From positions 92,540-156,539 of the forward strand of contig CAJYLO010000026.1 in the NCBI GenBank assembly GCA_913776245.1: a DNA stretch of 64,000 bases. The letters are read 5' to 3'. Positions within the stretch are counted from its first letter, which is position 1; each line of letters starts with the position of its first letter. Under the pieces are notes generated by a model. The model worked only from the letters and a program-made list of their open reading frames with translations, did not search any database and had not been told where the DNA came from. The stretch comes from an uncultured Chryseobacterium sp. (GTDB lineage: Bacteria; Bacteroidota; Bacteroidia; Flavobacteriales; Weeksellaceae). Position numbers and translations under genes: made by a program. Shown piece after piece: positions 53,184 to 63,114 of the stretch.

Positions 53184-53909
53184 ATGACTCCAAATTTTAT
53201 CCACACGTATGTATCTGTTGATTGTGTCGTTTTCGGCTTCGATTACGATAATAGGCTGAATATCTTACTGGTTCAGCGCCGTGCGGAAGATATGCCTGCC
53301 GAGAGACAGCGTAAGTTGCCGGGAAGTCTCATTTTCAGTAATGAAGATGTGGATGATGCCGCTCAGCGTGTATTACATGAACTGACTGGAATTAAAAAGA
53401 TGGTTCTGAAACAGTTTAAATGCTTTGCAGATCCGGAAAGAGCTAATAATTCAAACGATATCAGCTGGATGGGAAAAGAGTACAAGCAAGATATCGACAG
53501 GATAATCACCGTTGCGTATCTGTCACTCTGCAAAATTGATCACAAGATCAACAGCACCAAATATGACACCGTAGATTGGTATCCGTTTGATGAGATTCCC
53601 TCGCTGCCTTTTGATCATAACAAGATTATCAATGAATCTTTGGTAGAAGTGCGCAGATGGATAGAGATGGATTTCTCCATTATTTTTGAATTGCTGCCCA
53701 AGAAATTTACCATCAGGCAACTGTACCAATTGTATTGTGCGCTGAGTGAGAAAAAGATTGATATCAAGAATTTTCACAAGAGAATTTCGTCCTTCAATTA
53801 CATCATCCCTCTAGATGAAATAGAGACCAACGTATCGCACCGTGCTGCCAGATATTACAAATTCGACGCAAAAGTGTATAAAAAGAATAACACGAAGCTC
53901 ATAAAATAA
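53184..53909 (+). CDS. Nudix-domain transcriptional regulator (NrtR/AraR-like)
   Basis: 241 residues. A Nudix-like domain (about 8-145) has YVSVDCVVFGFDYDNRLNIL and LPGSLIFSNEDVDDAAQRVL. The canonical catalytic box (GX5EX7REUXEEXGU) is degenerate: DVDDAAQRVLHELTG lacks the REUXEE core, so hydrolysis is unlikely. A C-terminal winged helix follows (FTIRQLYQLYCALSEKKIDI, about 170-235). In Bacteroidetes proteins of this build (for example AraR) sense sugars and repress pentose genes. It starts the xylose operon, 17 bp before xylulokinase, behind two palindromes that it probably binds. Confidence 0.87.
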   Translation: MTPNFIHTYVSVDCVVFGFDYDNRLNILLVQRRAEDMPAERQRKLPGSLIFSNEDVDDAAQRVLHELTGIKKMVLKQFKCFADPERANNSNDISWMGKEYKQDIDRIITVAYLSLCKIDHKINSTKYDTVDWYPFDEIPSLPFDHNKIINESLVEVRRWIEMDFSIIFELLPKKFTIRQLYQLYCALSEKKIDIKNFHKRISSFNYIIPLDEIETNVSHRAARYYKFDAKVYKKNNTKLIK

Positions 53910-53926
53910 GAAACGACAAAATTGAC

Positions 53927-55411
53927 ATGTATTTATTAGGTTACGATATAGGCAGTTCATCCGTAAAGGTTTGTCTCATTGAAGCATCCAGCGGAAAAGT
54001 GGTGGCATCCGAATTTTCTCCAAAAAAGGAAATGAAGATCACTGCAATCCATCCGGGCTGGGCAGAGCAGAACCCGGGCGACTGGTGGACCAATCTTAAG
54101 CTTGCACATGAAGCGGTGATGCACGAATCCGGCGTACAGGCGGAGGATATTAAAGGAATCGGGATCACCTGGCAGATGCACGGCCTTATTCTCGTAGATA
54201 AAGACCAGAACCTGCTGAGGCCTTCCATCATCTGGTGCGATAGCCGTGCCGTTCCTTATGGAGAAAAGGCTTTTAAAGCTATCGGAGAAGAAAAATGTTT
54301 ATCGCACTTACTGAATTCTCCAGGAAATTTTACCGCCTCAAAATTGGCTTGGGTAAAAGAAAACGAACCTGAGATTTTTGAAAAAATAGATAAGATCATG
54401 CTTCCGGGAGACTATATCGCGATGAGACTCTCCGGACAGATCGGAATCACGATAGAAGGATTATCCGAAGGGATTTTCTGGGATTTTAAGAACAACTGCA
54501 TTTCGGAAGATGTCATCAATTATTACGGGATCCCGAAAAGCTTTTTCCCGGAAATCGTACCTACGTTCGGAATCCAGTCTACGGTTTCTGCAGCTGCTGC
54601 TCAGGAACTGGGATTAAAAGAAGGTACCCCGATTTCTTACAGAGCAGGTGATCAGCCAAACAATGCATTGTCATTGAATGTTTTCAACCCGGGAGAAATT
54701 GCGTCTACCGCCGGAACTTCCGGAGTAGTATACGGCGTTTTGGATCAGCTGGAATATGACAGGCTATCAAGGGTCAATACCTTTGCTCACGTTAATCATA
54801 GCGAGGATCAGACCAGGCTGGGTGTATTGCTGTGTATCAATGGTACCGGCATCCTGAACTCCTGGCTGAAGCACAATTTTGCCACATCTCTGGGCTCGTA
54901 TGGTGATATGAATGACATGGCATCACTCTCGCCCATAGGTTCCAAGGGATTAAGCATCATCCCTTTCGGAAACGGAGCGGAAAGAGTGCTGGAAAATAAG
55001 GATACGAGCTGTTCGATCCACGGGATCAACTTCAACATCCACTCGAAAGGAGATATTCTGAGAGCTGCACAGGAAGGTATCGTCTTTTCTTATGAATACG
55101 GAATGGATATCATGAGGCACATCGGGATGGATATCAACGTGATCCGGGCAGGAAACGCTAACATGTTTCTGAGTTCGATCTTCAGACAGACGCTTTCCAG
55201 CGTCAGCAATGCAGAGATTGAGCTTTATGATACGGATGGCGCAGTAGGTGCAGCCAGAGCTGCTGGGATGGGTATCGGATTTTACGCCGATTCCAAAGAA
55301 GCTTTTTCTTCACTCGAGAAAATTGCTGTGATAGAGCCGGAGCACGAAAAAAGAGAACAATATCTTGAAGCGTATTCACGATGGAAAAATCATCTTAAAG
55401 ACATTCTTTAA
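53927..55411 (+). CDS. xylB: xylulokinase (FGGY-family carbohydrate kinase)
   Basis: 494 residues, normal FGGY length. The N-terminal phosphate motif is YDIGSSSVKVCLIEASSGKV. GIGITWQMHGLILVDKD is typical of xylulokinases, and the second lobe has STAGTSGVVYGV and GAVGAARAAGMGIG. It phosphorylates D-xylulose to xylulose 5-phosphate for the pentose phosphate pathway. The preceding regulator and following xylose isomerase genes support xylulose as substrate. Confidence 0.9.
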   Translation: MYLLGYDIGSSSVKVCLIEASSGKVVASEFSPKKEMKITAIHPGWAEQNPGDWWTNLKLAHEAVMHESGVQAEDIKGIGITWQMHGLILVDKDQNLLRPSIIWCDSRAVPYGEKAFKAIGEEKCLSHLLNSPGNFTASKLAWVKENEPEIFEKIDKIMLPGDYIAMRLSGQIGITIEGLSEGIFWDFKNNCISEDVINYYGIPKSFFPEIVPTFGIQSTVSAAAAQELGLKEGTPISYRAGDQPNNALSLNVFNPGEIASTAGTSGVVYGVLDQLEYDRLSRVNTFAHVNHSEDQTRLGVLLCINGTGILNSWLKHNFATSLGSYGDMNDMASLSPIGSKGLSIIPFGNGAERVLENKDTSCSIHGINFNIHSKGDILRAAQEGIVFSYEYGMDIMRHIGMDINVIRAGNANMFLSSIFRQTLSSVSNAEIELYDTDGAVGAARAAGMGIGFYADSKEAFSSLEKIAVIEPEHEKREQYLEAYSRWKNHLKDIL

Positions 55412-55523
55412 CCCCAATAAAAATTAAAATTTTCGCCACCAACTCATCGGTTAAAAATCAGTGAGCAAGGGAATCTACATTTTGAATCGAATAACATTAA
55501 CAAAAAAAATCAAGTATAAAAAT

Positions 55524-56852
55524 ATGAACACTTTAACTGGTACAAAAGAATTTTTCACAGGCATCGACAAGATTAAATTTGAAGGCAAGGAAAGCAGAAA
55601 TCCAATGGCTTTCAGATATTATGATGCAGATAAAATCATCATGGGAAAACCAATGAAGGACTGGACACGTTTTGCAATGGCGTGGTGGCATACGCTGTGT
55701 GCTAACGGCAGCGATCCGTTTGGCGGACCTACCATTCATCATGCTTGGGACCAAGGAACCGATGCCGTAAGCAGGGCAATGCACAAAATGGATGCAGGTT
55801 TTGAATTTATGTCCAAAATGGGCTTCAATTTCTACTGTTTCCACGACATCGACTTGGTAGATCCTGCAGACAACTGGAAAGATTATGAAAAAAACCTTCA
55901 GACTATAGTAGATTACGCAAAACAAAAACAGCAGGAAACAGGAATAAAGTTGCTTTGGGGAACAGCGAATGTTTTCACACATGAGAGGTATATGAACGGT
56001 GCTTCTACCAATCCAAACTTCGATGTGGTGGCCTGCGCAGGAACTCAGGTGAAGAATTCCATTGATGCTACCATTGCGCTTGGCGGAGAAAATTATGTGT
56101 TCTGGGGTGGAAGAGAAGGATATATGAGCCTTTTGAACACAGATATGAAACGTGAGAAGGAACATCTTGCCCAGTTTCTTACCATCTCCAGAGATTATGC
56201 AAGAAAGCAAGGGTTTACAGGAACATTTTTGATTGAACCTAAACCGATGGAACCTACAAAACATCAGTATGACTATGATGCAGAAACGGTAATCGGATTC
56301 TTAAGACATTACGGCCTTGACAAAGATTTTAAACTGAATCTTGAGGTCAATCACGCTACATTGGCAGGCCATACTTTCGAGCACGAGTTGCAGGCTGCTG
56401 TGGATGCAGGAATGTTAGGAAGCATTGATGCTAACAGAGGCGATTATCAAAACGGCTGGGATACCGATCAGTTTCCGGTAGACTACCTGGAGATGGTGCA
56501 GGCGTGGCTGGTTCTTCTTCCTGCCGGAGGTATCGGCAATGGCGGTGTCAACTTCGATGCGAAAATCAGAAGAAACTCCATAGATGCTGAGGACCTTTTT
56601 ATTTCTCATATTTCAGGAATGGACGTTTTTGCGAAAGGTCTTCTGGCGGCTGCGGAAATTCTTGAACATTCGGACTATAGCAAGCTGAGAACCGAGAGAT
56701 ATTCATCATTTGACAGCGGTAATGGGAAAGCATTTGAAGAGGGCGGACTTACTTTGGAAGACCTTCAGAAAATTGCCCACGAATCCGGAGAGCCAATGCC
56801 AAAAAGTGGCAAACAGGAACTATTTGAAGCTATCGTGAATATGTATATCTAG
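55524..56852 (+). CDS. xylA: xylose isomerase
   Basis: 442 residues from the ATG at 55524; the frame is open from a GTG at 55461 but that extension does not resemble the family. Metal and substrate motifs are all present: [52 protein letters not shown] and [20 protein letters not shown]. It converts D-xylose to D-xylulose using two divalent metal ions. Located between xylulokinase and the SusC/SusD pair in the same orientation. Confidence 0.97.
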   Translation: MNTLTGTKEFFTGIDKIKFEGKESRNPMAFRYYDADKIIMGKPMKDWTRFAMAWWHTLCANGSDPFGGPTIHHAWDQGTDAVSRAMHKMDAGFEFMSKMGFNFYCFHDIDLVDPADNWKDYEKNLQTIVDYAKQKQQETGIKLLWGTANVFTHERYMNGASTNPNFDVVACAGTQVKNSIDATIALGGENYVFWGGREGYMSLLNTDMKREKEHLAQFLTISRDYARKQGFTGTFLIEPKPMEPTKHQYDYDAETVIGFLRHYGLDKDFKLNLEVNHATLAGHTFEHELQAAVDAGMLGSIDANRGDYQNGWDTDQFPVDYLEMVQAWLVLLPAGGIGNGGVNFDAKIRRNSIDAEDLFISHISGMDVFAKGLLAAAEILEHSDYSKLRTERYSSFDSGNGKAFEEGGLTLEDLQKIAHESGEPMPKSGKQELFEAIVNMYI

Positions 56853-56935
56853 AAAAATATGTAAGAGAGTTGCGCCAATCTCAACCACTGGAACCGAAAA
56901 CTTTCTTATAAAAACTAACTTTAAAAATAATAATT

Positions 56936-59845
56936 ATGAATCTATTTCATTTAAGTAAAACCAACAGAGCCGCATTGTTTTTTGCAATGGCTTTGTTACC
57001 ATCAGGTCTTGTTTACGCACAGAGCAAGCGAGACACTGTACAGAAGGAGAAGCAGATTGAGGAGGTTGTTGTGATTGGCTATGGAACTCAGAGAAAGGAA
57101 GCGGTTACAGGATCTGTAGCTACGGTGAAGGGTGATGCGTTAAGAGAAGTACCATCAGCCAACATCACACAGGCTTTGCAAGGCAGAACTGCAGGGGTAG
57201 ATATCACACAGACATCGACAAAACCGGGAGCGGCTATGCAAATCCGTATCAGAGGTGTAAGATCCCTTACAGGAGACAATAATCCATTAATTGTTTTGGA
57301 TGGAATTCCCTTTGTTGGATCATTGGGTGACATAAGTTCCAGCGATATTAAAAGTATTGATATCCTAAAAGATGCCTCTGCGACGGCTATCTATGGTTCT
57401 AGAGGAGCAAACGGGGTAATCTTAGTAACAACCAACCGTGGGACCAAGGGGCAGAAGCCAAGATTCAGTTACAATTCTTTTACAGGTGTTCAAACATTGT
57501 TCTCAAAATATCCGATGATGGATGGACCAACTTTTGCAAAGTTAAGAGCTTATGCAACTCCTGCACCAACTGGTACACAAACAACTACGTCGCCATTATA
57601 TGCTACGACTGGTGATGAAGCTGCTACCAACAATACAGATTGGCAAAAACTTTATTATAAGCCTGCCATGATAACTAATCACGATGTTGGGGTTTCCGGT
57701 GGGACTGAAGGTGGAAATTACAATGTCGGATTATCATATTTTAAGCAGGATGCTCTAATTCCATTGCAAAGTTATGAACGCTTTGCTTTACGTATGGCTA
57801 TTGACCAGCAGGTGGGTAAAGTTTTTAAGTTTGGTGTGACTTCAAATACAAATTTTTCAAAATCAGAGGGAAATGGTGTCAATCCCGGTGCTGTTCTCGG
57901 TTACTCACCTATTGCCAATCCTTATAATCAGGATGGTAGTTTTAAAAGAGTGATGACCACAGCCGGAGGTATAGACCAGACATGGATTTATACTCGCAAA
58001 ACACTTCAGGGTCTAGGGGACAAGTATATAGATGAAACTAAATCTTTCGCTTCTTACAATAATTTGTATGGTGAAGTTAATCTGCCATTAAATGGACTCA
58101 AGTATAGATTAAACGTAGGATTAGATTACCGTACAGCGAATAGTGGCAATTACACTGGGGTTGGTGTTTTTAATACAAACGCAACGGGTCCATCGTCTGC
58201 TGGCAGAGGAAATAATCAAACCTACCATTGGGTTTTGGAAAATTTATTGACTTACGACCGTACATTTGGTAAGCACAAAATAAATGCAGTGGGACTATAT
58301 TCTGCAGAAGGTAACCGATATACGAGCTCCTATATGAGTGCAAAAAATGTTCCTGCTGATTTTTTCCAATATTACAATCTGGGACAATCTCCACAGGCGG
58401 ATATAACAGTGAGGCCAGAAGATCAAACCTACTGGCAGACCGGTTTACTTTCTGCAATGGGAAGAGTGATGTATACCTTTGATAATAAATACATGCTAAC
58501 TGCCACGCTACGCGCAGATGGCTCATCAAGATTGGCTCCGGGAAATAAATGGCATACCTATCCAGCAATATCTTTAGGCTGGAATGTTACTAACGAATCT
58601 TTCATGAAAGATATCAGCGCTCTTAATCTCCTGAAATTCAGGGCTGGTTGGGGTCAGACATCCAATCAGGCGGTCGCTCCCTATTCAACTTTAGGCGCAC
58701 TTACTGTAACTCCATATAATTTCGGAACCACAAACAGTACAGGTGTGTACGTTAGCCAAGCGCCGAACCCTGATCTGGGTTGGGAATATTCTAAAACTCA
58801 AAATTATGGGGTAGATTTCGCAGTCCTTAACAACAGAATTACGGGAAGTATCGAATATTACAAAACTCATACTTACGATCTATTGACAAAGAAAAATCTT
58901 CCAGCATCCACAGCTATTGGTTCAATTGTGTCCAATGTGGCAGAGACGGAAAACAAAGGGTTTGAAGTAAGCTTAAATGGTGTTATCATAGATAATCCGG
59001 ACGGTTTCTCATGGGACGCAGGCGTTAATTTCTACACGAACAGGAATCAGATCTTATCCCTTGCTTCAGGAACTCAACGTGATGTAAACAACCTATGGTT
59101 TGTGGGGCACAATATCAATTCTCTATATGACTACCAGTATATAGGACTTTGGCAAGCAGGAGATCCATATCAAAATATTTTAGAACCCGGTAGTGCGGCA
59201 GATGTGGTTGGTTCAATCAAGGTTCTTTACACTGGAGGATATAACCCTGATGGTACGCCGGTAAGAGCAATCAATGCAGATGATAGACAAATTTTTGACA
59301 CGGCTCCGGATTGGCAGGGAGGTTTTAATATGCGTTTTTCATACAAAAATTTTGAGTTGAGCACTGTAGGAGCATTTCAGCATGGGGGTATTCTCATCAG
59401 TTCGCTCTATGGTTCGGCAAGCTATCTTAACAGACTTACCGGAAGAGGTAATAATGTGGATGTTGATTACTGGACAGAGCAGAATATCAATGCGTACTTT
59501 CCACGTCCTGGAAGACACTTAAGTGGCGATAATCCAAGATACTCATCAACGCTTGCGATGTTCGACGCATCATATCTGAAGCTTCGGACTATTACATTAG
59601 GATATAATATTGATAAGAGATTTTTGGATGATTTAAAAATAAATGGTTTGAAAATTTACGTCACTGTTACAAACCCTGTTGTGCTATTCTCTCCATACCA
59701 TAAATTTTCTGGAATGGACCCTGAGCCTAACTCAACTGGTGATCAAAACCAGGCAGTGAGCGGATATCAGGCAAGACAACTTATTATTGGTACAAATAAT
59801 CCTTCCACAAGGAATTATCTTATGGGACTTAATTTAACTTTTTAA
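56936..59845 (+). CDS. SusC/RagA-family TonB-linked outer membrane transporter
   Basis: 969 residues. A signal peptide ends near YAQ (residue 29). A TonB box (IEEVVVIGYGTQRKEAVTGS) comes almost at once, followed by a plug domain with the SusC signature (IRIRGVRSL, LIVLDGIPFVG, IDILKDASATAIYGSRGANG) and a 22-strand barrel. The usual N-terminal carboxypeptidase-regulatory-like domain is missing, making it shorter than most SusC proteins. It imports oligosaccharides with the SusD partner encoded 12 bp downstream. The surrounding genes suggest xylan-derived sugars. Confidence 0.95.
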   Translation: MNLFHLSKTNRAALFFAMALLPSGLVYAQSKRDTVQKEKQIEEVVVIGYGTQRKEAVTGSVATVKGDALREVPSANITQALQGRTAGVDITQTSTKPGAAMQIRIRGVRSLTGDNNPLIVLDGIPFVGSLGDISSSDIKSIDILKDASATAIYGSRGANGVILVTTNRGTKGQKPRFSYNSFTGVQTLFSKYPMMDGPTFAKLRAYATPAPTGTQTTTSPLYATTGDEAATNNTDWQKLYYKPAMITNHDVGVSGGTEGGNYNVGLSYFKQDALIPLQSYERFALRMAIDQQVGKVFKFGVTSNTNFSKSEGNGVNPGAVLGYSPIANPYNQDGSFKRVMTTAGGIDQTWIYTRKTLQGLGDKYIDETKSFASYNNLYGEVNLPLNGLKYRLNVGLDYRTANSGNYTGVGVFNTNATGPSSAGRGNNQTYHWVLENLLTYDRTFGKHKINAVGLYSAEGNRYTSSYMSAKNVPADFFQYYNLGQSPQADITVRPEDQTYWQTGLLSAMGRVMYTFDNKYMLTATLRADGSSRLAPGNKWHTYPAISLGWNVTNESFMKDISALNLLKFRAGWGQTSNQAVAPYSTLGALTVTPYNFGTTNSTGVYVSQAPNPDLGWEYSKTQNYGVDFAVLNNRITGSIEYYKTHTYDLLTKKNLPASTAIGSIVSNVAETENKGFEVSLNGVIIDNPDGFSWDAGVNFYTNRNQILSLASGTQRDVNNLWFVGHNINSLYDYQYIGLWQAGDPYQNILEPGSAADVVGSIKVLYTGGYNPDGTPVRAINADDRQIFDTAPDWQGGFNMRFSYKNFELSTVGAFQHGGILISSLYGSASYLNRLTGRGNNVDVDYWTEQNINAYFPRPGRHLSGDNPRYSSTLAMFDASYLKLRTITLGYNIDKRFLDDLKINGLKIYVTVTNPVVLFSPYHKFSGMDPEPNSTGDQNQAVSGYQARQLIIGTNNPSTRNYLMGLNLTF

Positions 59846-59857
59846 AATTCTGAAACA

Positions 59858-61813
59858 ATGATAAAATTAAATAGAAAAGTGATTTTAGGATCTGTCTTTT
59901 TATCACTAACACTTACAGGATGTAACGAGATTCTAGATGAGCAGCCAAGATCAGTTTATACTGTAGATTACTTTAGTACTGCGGACGGCATCAATCAAAG
60001 TTTTACTTCCTTATACAGACAATTACGTACGCTTTATGGCAATGGCTATTTTATGAGCAACTGCCAGAATGGAACCGATGAATCTACTTGGGGGCAAAGT
60101 GCGGATGGTAATTTCAAAGAATTAGATATGTCCGGACAGGGAAATATTAATTCCAATACTTTTCCGACGAGTATGGTTTGGGGGTCGGTATTTCCATACA
60201 TCAATACTGCGAACGGTATTATTGAGAAAGGCCCTGGTTTCGGGATTGCCGAATCAATGATTTCTGAAGCAAGGTTTTTTAGAGGATTTGACTATTTCAT
60301 TTTAGTTCAGACTTATGGAGGAGTTCCATTGGATTTGGGCGCTGGTGAATTGAAGTTCAATACATTACCTGTTACAACTTCTGTCAGAAATACAGTAACT
60401 GAAGTGTATACAAAAGCCATTTTTCCAGATTTGCTCAAAGCGGTTGAGAATCTACCGGCATCACCTCGTGTAACGGGTGGCGTTACGAAGAATGTCGCCA
60501 GGTTATTTCTAGCCAAAGCATATTTGACTTATGGTTGGTGGTTGCAAAATCCTAATAACATTCCAACCTATCCAGAAACTCCGAGAACTGATCCAAATGG
60601 CAAAACAGCACAGTGGTACTTCCAACAGGCATACGATATAGCGATGACGGGAATATCAAACCCAAGTATATATTCACTGCAACCTACATTCTATGATGTC
60701 AATGTCGGCTCCAATGACAGAAATAGCGAATGTATGCTGTATGCAGATCATACGGTTTCAAGCACTTATTATAATGAAAGTGATCCTGTGGGCTTTGGAT
60801 CAGGATGGTCACCGGATAATTTTGCTGCCTGGATGCAAACTTGGAATTACACCGCCATCAAAAGTAGCAAAACTACTGCTTGGACAGGTGCAGACGTGGT
60901 AAGCTCTGTGCAGCGGGAAGCTGCTCAGCCACTTGGCCGTCCGTGGGTACGTATGGCACCACCTATTGGGGTTATAAAAAATACTTTCTCAGATAAAACC
61001 AATGATTCACGATATGATGGTACTTTTGTTACGACTTATAGAGGTAATTGGCAAAAGAATGGAACAGGGCTTACATCTGTTCCGGTTTTATACAATGCTA
61101 ATAATTTACCTGTACAGCCGGGCGGTGCTATCCTTACATTTCTGACTGATGATTCTCAGACCGTAACATACCCTATAGGGGCGGTTCAAAGTGGAGTTGG
61201 TGCCGGAACACTACCAGGAAGAGCTGATTGGGTTGTAACACCAAGTGCTATCAATAGGATCGTCTATCCGGGACTTTGGAAAATCGGAACATATCGCACC
61301 GACGATCCTAATGGACTAGGCTATCCTAATGCAGGTCTAACCCGCCCATTTAATGTCGCGAAGTTTTCGGAGTTTTATTTTATTGCCGCCGAAGCAGCTG
61401 TTAAAGGTGCTACAGGAGCAATGTCAGCTCGCGACTTAATTAATGTGATTAGGGCTAGAGCTGGAAAATGGAAATTCAACAATGCTCAAAATGCGCCTAT
61501 GATTGCAGATAACAGTGTAGCTATGACGGCAGCAACACCAGCCACGATCACTATTGATTACATACTGGCAGAGCGTTCAAGAGAATACTACGGAGAATTT
61601 TACAGATGGTACGATTTGGTTCGTACTCAGAAATGGGCAGAATATGGCGCAACCTATCAGATTGGTGGTGTTTCATACACTGATCATACACCACAGACAG
61701 TAACGAGAAATATCCAGAAGTTTCATTATTTAAGACCAATTCCTCAAAGTCAATTGGATGCGATGGAGGTGTCTGCTGACGAAAAAGCAAAATACCAGAA
61801 TCCTGGATATTAA
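59858..61813 (+). CDS. SusD/RagB-family surface glycan-binding lipoprotein
   Basis: 651 residues, longer than the common 500-600. The lipobox LSLTLTGC gives Cys22. The SusD N-terminal helices (AEARFFRGFDYFILVQTYGG VP) and C-terminal part (YILAERSREYYGEFYRWYDL, FHYLRPIPQSQLDAM) are intact. It covers the SusC barrel as a lid on the cell surface and binds the sugar chain. The first gene after it is preceded by a strong hairpin. Confidence 0.95.
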   Translation: MIKLNRKVILGSVFLSLTLTGCNEILDEQPRSVYTVDYFSTADGINQSFTSLYRQLRTLYGNGYFMSNCQNGTDESTWGQSADGNFKELDMSGQGNINSNTFPTSMVWGSVFPYINTANGIIEKGPGFGIAESMISEARFFRGFDYFILVQTYGGVPLDLGAGELKFNTLPVTTSVRNTVTEVYTKAIFPDLLKAVENLPASPRVTGGVTKNVARLFLAKAYLTYGWWLQNPNNIPTYPETPRTDPNGKTAQWYFQQAYDIAMTGISNPSIYSLQPTFYDVNVGSNDRNSECMLYADHTVSSTYYNESDPVGFGSGWSPDNFAAWMQTWNYTAIKSSKTTAWTGADVVSSVQREAAQPLGRPWVRMAPPIGVIKNTFSDKTNDSRYDGTFVTTYRGNWQKNGTGLTSVPVLYNANNLPVQPGGAILTFLTDDSQTVTYPIGAVQSGVGAGTLPGRADWVVTPSAINRIVYPGLWKIGTYRTDDPNGLGYPNAGLTRPFNVAKFSEFYFIAAEAAVKGATGAMSARDLINVIRARAGKWKFNNAQNAPMIADNSVAMTAATPATITIDYILAERSREYYGEFYRWYDLVRTQKWAEYGATYQIGGVSYTDHTPQTVTRNIQKFHYLRPIPQSQLDAMEVSADEKAKYQNPGY

Positions 61814-61839
61814 TTAGTTTTAAGTTCATGTCAATCAAG

Positions 61840-61874
61840 AACAAAGTAGGTGTGTCCTTTGCACCTGCTTTGTT
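61840..61874 (+). terminator. hairpin between susD and uxuA, attenuator-like
   Basis: A 13-bp stem (61840-61852 / 61862-61874, AACAAAGTAGGTG / CACCTGCTTTGTT) with one G-T pair and a nine-base loop is followed by TTTAATT. It may end most susCD transcripts and lower expression of the downstream genes, or stabilise the susCD mRNA end. Confidence 0.65.
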
Positions 61875-61896
61875 TTAATTAAATTTTTTATAAATC

Positions 61897-63075
61897 ATGG
61901 AAAAAACCTGGCGTTGGTTTGGCAAAAAAGATAAAATAACATTGGAGACACTCCGTCAGATCGGGGTCGAAGGAATTGTTTCGGCACTACATGATATTCC
62001 CAACGGGCAGGTCTGGAGCCTGGAGGCGGTGAATGAGTACAAAAACTATATAGAAAGTTACGGTCTTCGCTGGTCTGTGGTGGAAAGCCTGCCGGTAAGC
62101 GAAGCGATCAAGTATGGAGGTGGAGACCGCGACTTTTTGATAGAAAACTACATCACAAGTCTCGAAAACCTGGGCAAAGCTGGTGTAACAACAGTTTGTT
62201 ACAATTTTATGCCGGTGCTCGACTGGGCAAGGACAGACCTTTTTCATGCATGGGAAGACGGTTCGTCATCCTTATATTTTGACAAAGCCAAATTCGCTTA
62301 TTTTGAGATCCATATCTTAAAAAGAAAAGGAGCGGAAAACGATTATACACAGGAAATCCTTCAGAAAGTAGAAGAACTGAAAAATACCCTCACTGAAGAA
62401 GACAACAATCATCTGATCGATTCGGTGATCGTAAAAACCCAGGGATTTGTTAATGGAAACATTAAAGAAGGCGATCTGAACCCGGTAGAAAAGTTCAATA
62501 ATTTATTGGCTTTGTACGATGGAATCGATAAAAACCAGCTGCGTGAAAACCTGAAATATTTTCTGGAAAGAATAATGCCGGTTTGTGAAGAATGGGGCAT
62601 CCAGATGTGTGTACATCCTGACGATCCGCCTTTCGCTTTACTGGGCCTTCCAAGGATTGTTACCAACGAGGAAGATATCGACTGGTTCTTAAACGCCGTA
62701 GACAATCCTCACAACGGACTGACGTTTTGCGCAGGATCACTAAGCGCAAACCTTAACAATGATGTTCCGAAACTTGCGCAGAAGTTTGCGCACCGCACGA
62801 AATTCGTTCACCTCAGAAGCACCAATGTTTTTGATAACGGCGATTTCATCGAGGCCCACCATTTGGGCGGAAGAGGAAAACTGATTGACGTAATCCGCGT
62901 ATTCGAAAAAGAACATCCGGATCTGCCAATGAGGATCGACCACGGAAGACTGTTAACGGAAGATATTGATAAAGGTTACAATCCGGGCTACTCATTTTTA
63001 GGCCGAATGCTGGCTTTAGGACAAATAGAAGGCGCAATGGCTGCCATTCAAAACGAAATGGCCAGACAAAATTAA
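61897..63075 (+). CDS. uxuA: mannonate dehydratase
   Basis: 392 residues, normal UxuA length. It starts MEKTWRWFGKKDKITLETLRQ and has IGVEGIVSALHDIPNGQVW, AGVTTVCYNFMPVLDWARTD, MCVHPDDPPFALLGLPRIV, FCAGSLSAN, FVHLRSTN and MRIDHGRLL, matching the TIM-barrel UxuA family and its metal ligands. It dehydrates D-mannonate to 2-keto-3-deoxygluconate in glucuronate breakdown. Located after susCD and before the SDR gene. Confidence 0.96.
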   Translation: MEKTWRWFGKKDKITLETLRQIGVEGIVSALHDIPNGQVWSLEAVNEYKNYIESYGLRWSVVESLPVSEAIKYGGGDRDFLIENYITSLENLGKAGVTTVCYNFMPVLDWARTDLFHAWEDGSSSLYFDKAKFAYFEIHILKRKGAENDYTQEILQKVEELKNTLTEEDNNHLIDSVIVKTQGFVNGNIKEGDLNPVEKFNNLLALYDGIDKNQLRENLKYFLERIMPVCEEWGIQMCVHPDDPPFALLGLPRIVTNEEDIDWFLNAVDNPHNGLTFCAGSLSANLNNDVPKLAQKFAHRTKFVHLRSTNVFDNGDFIEAHHLGGRGKLIDVIRVFEKEHPDLPMRIDHGRLLTEDIDKGYNPGYSFLGRMLALGQIEGAMAAIQNEMARQN

Positions 63076-63114
63076 CACTCATTTTTGATCAATCATCAAT
63101 TATCAATCATAAAA

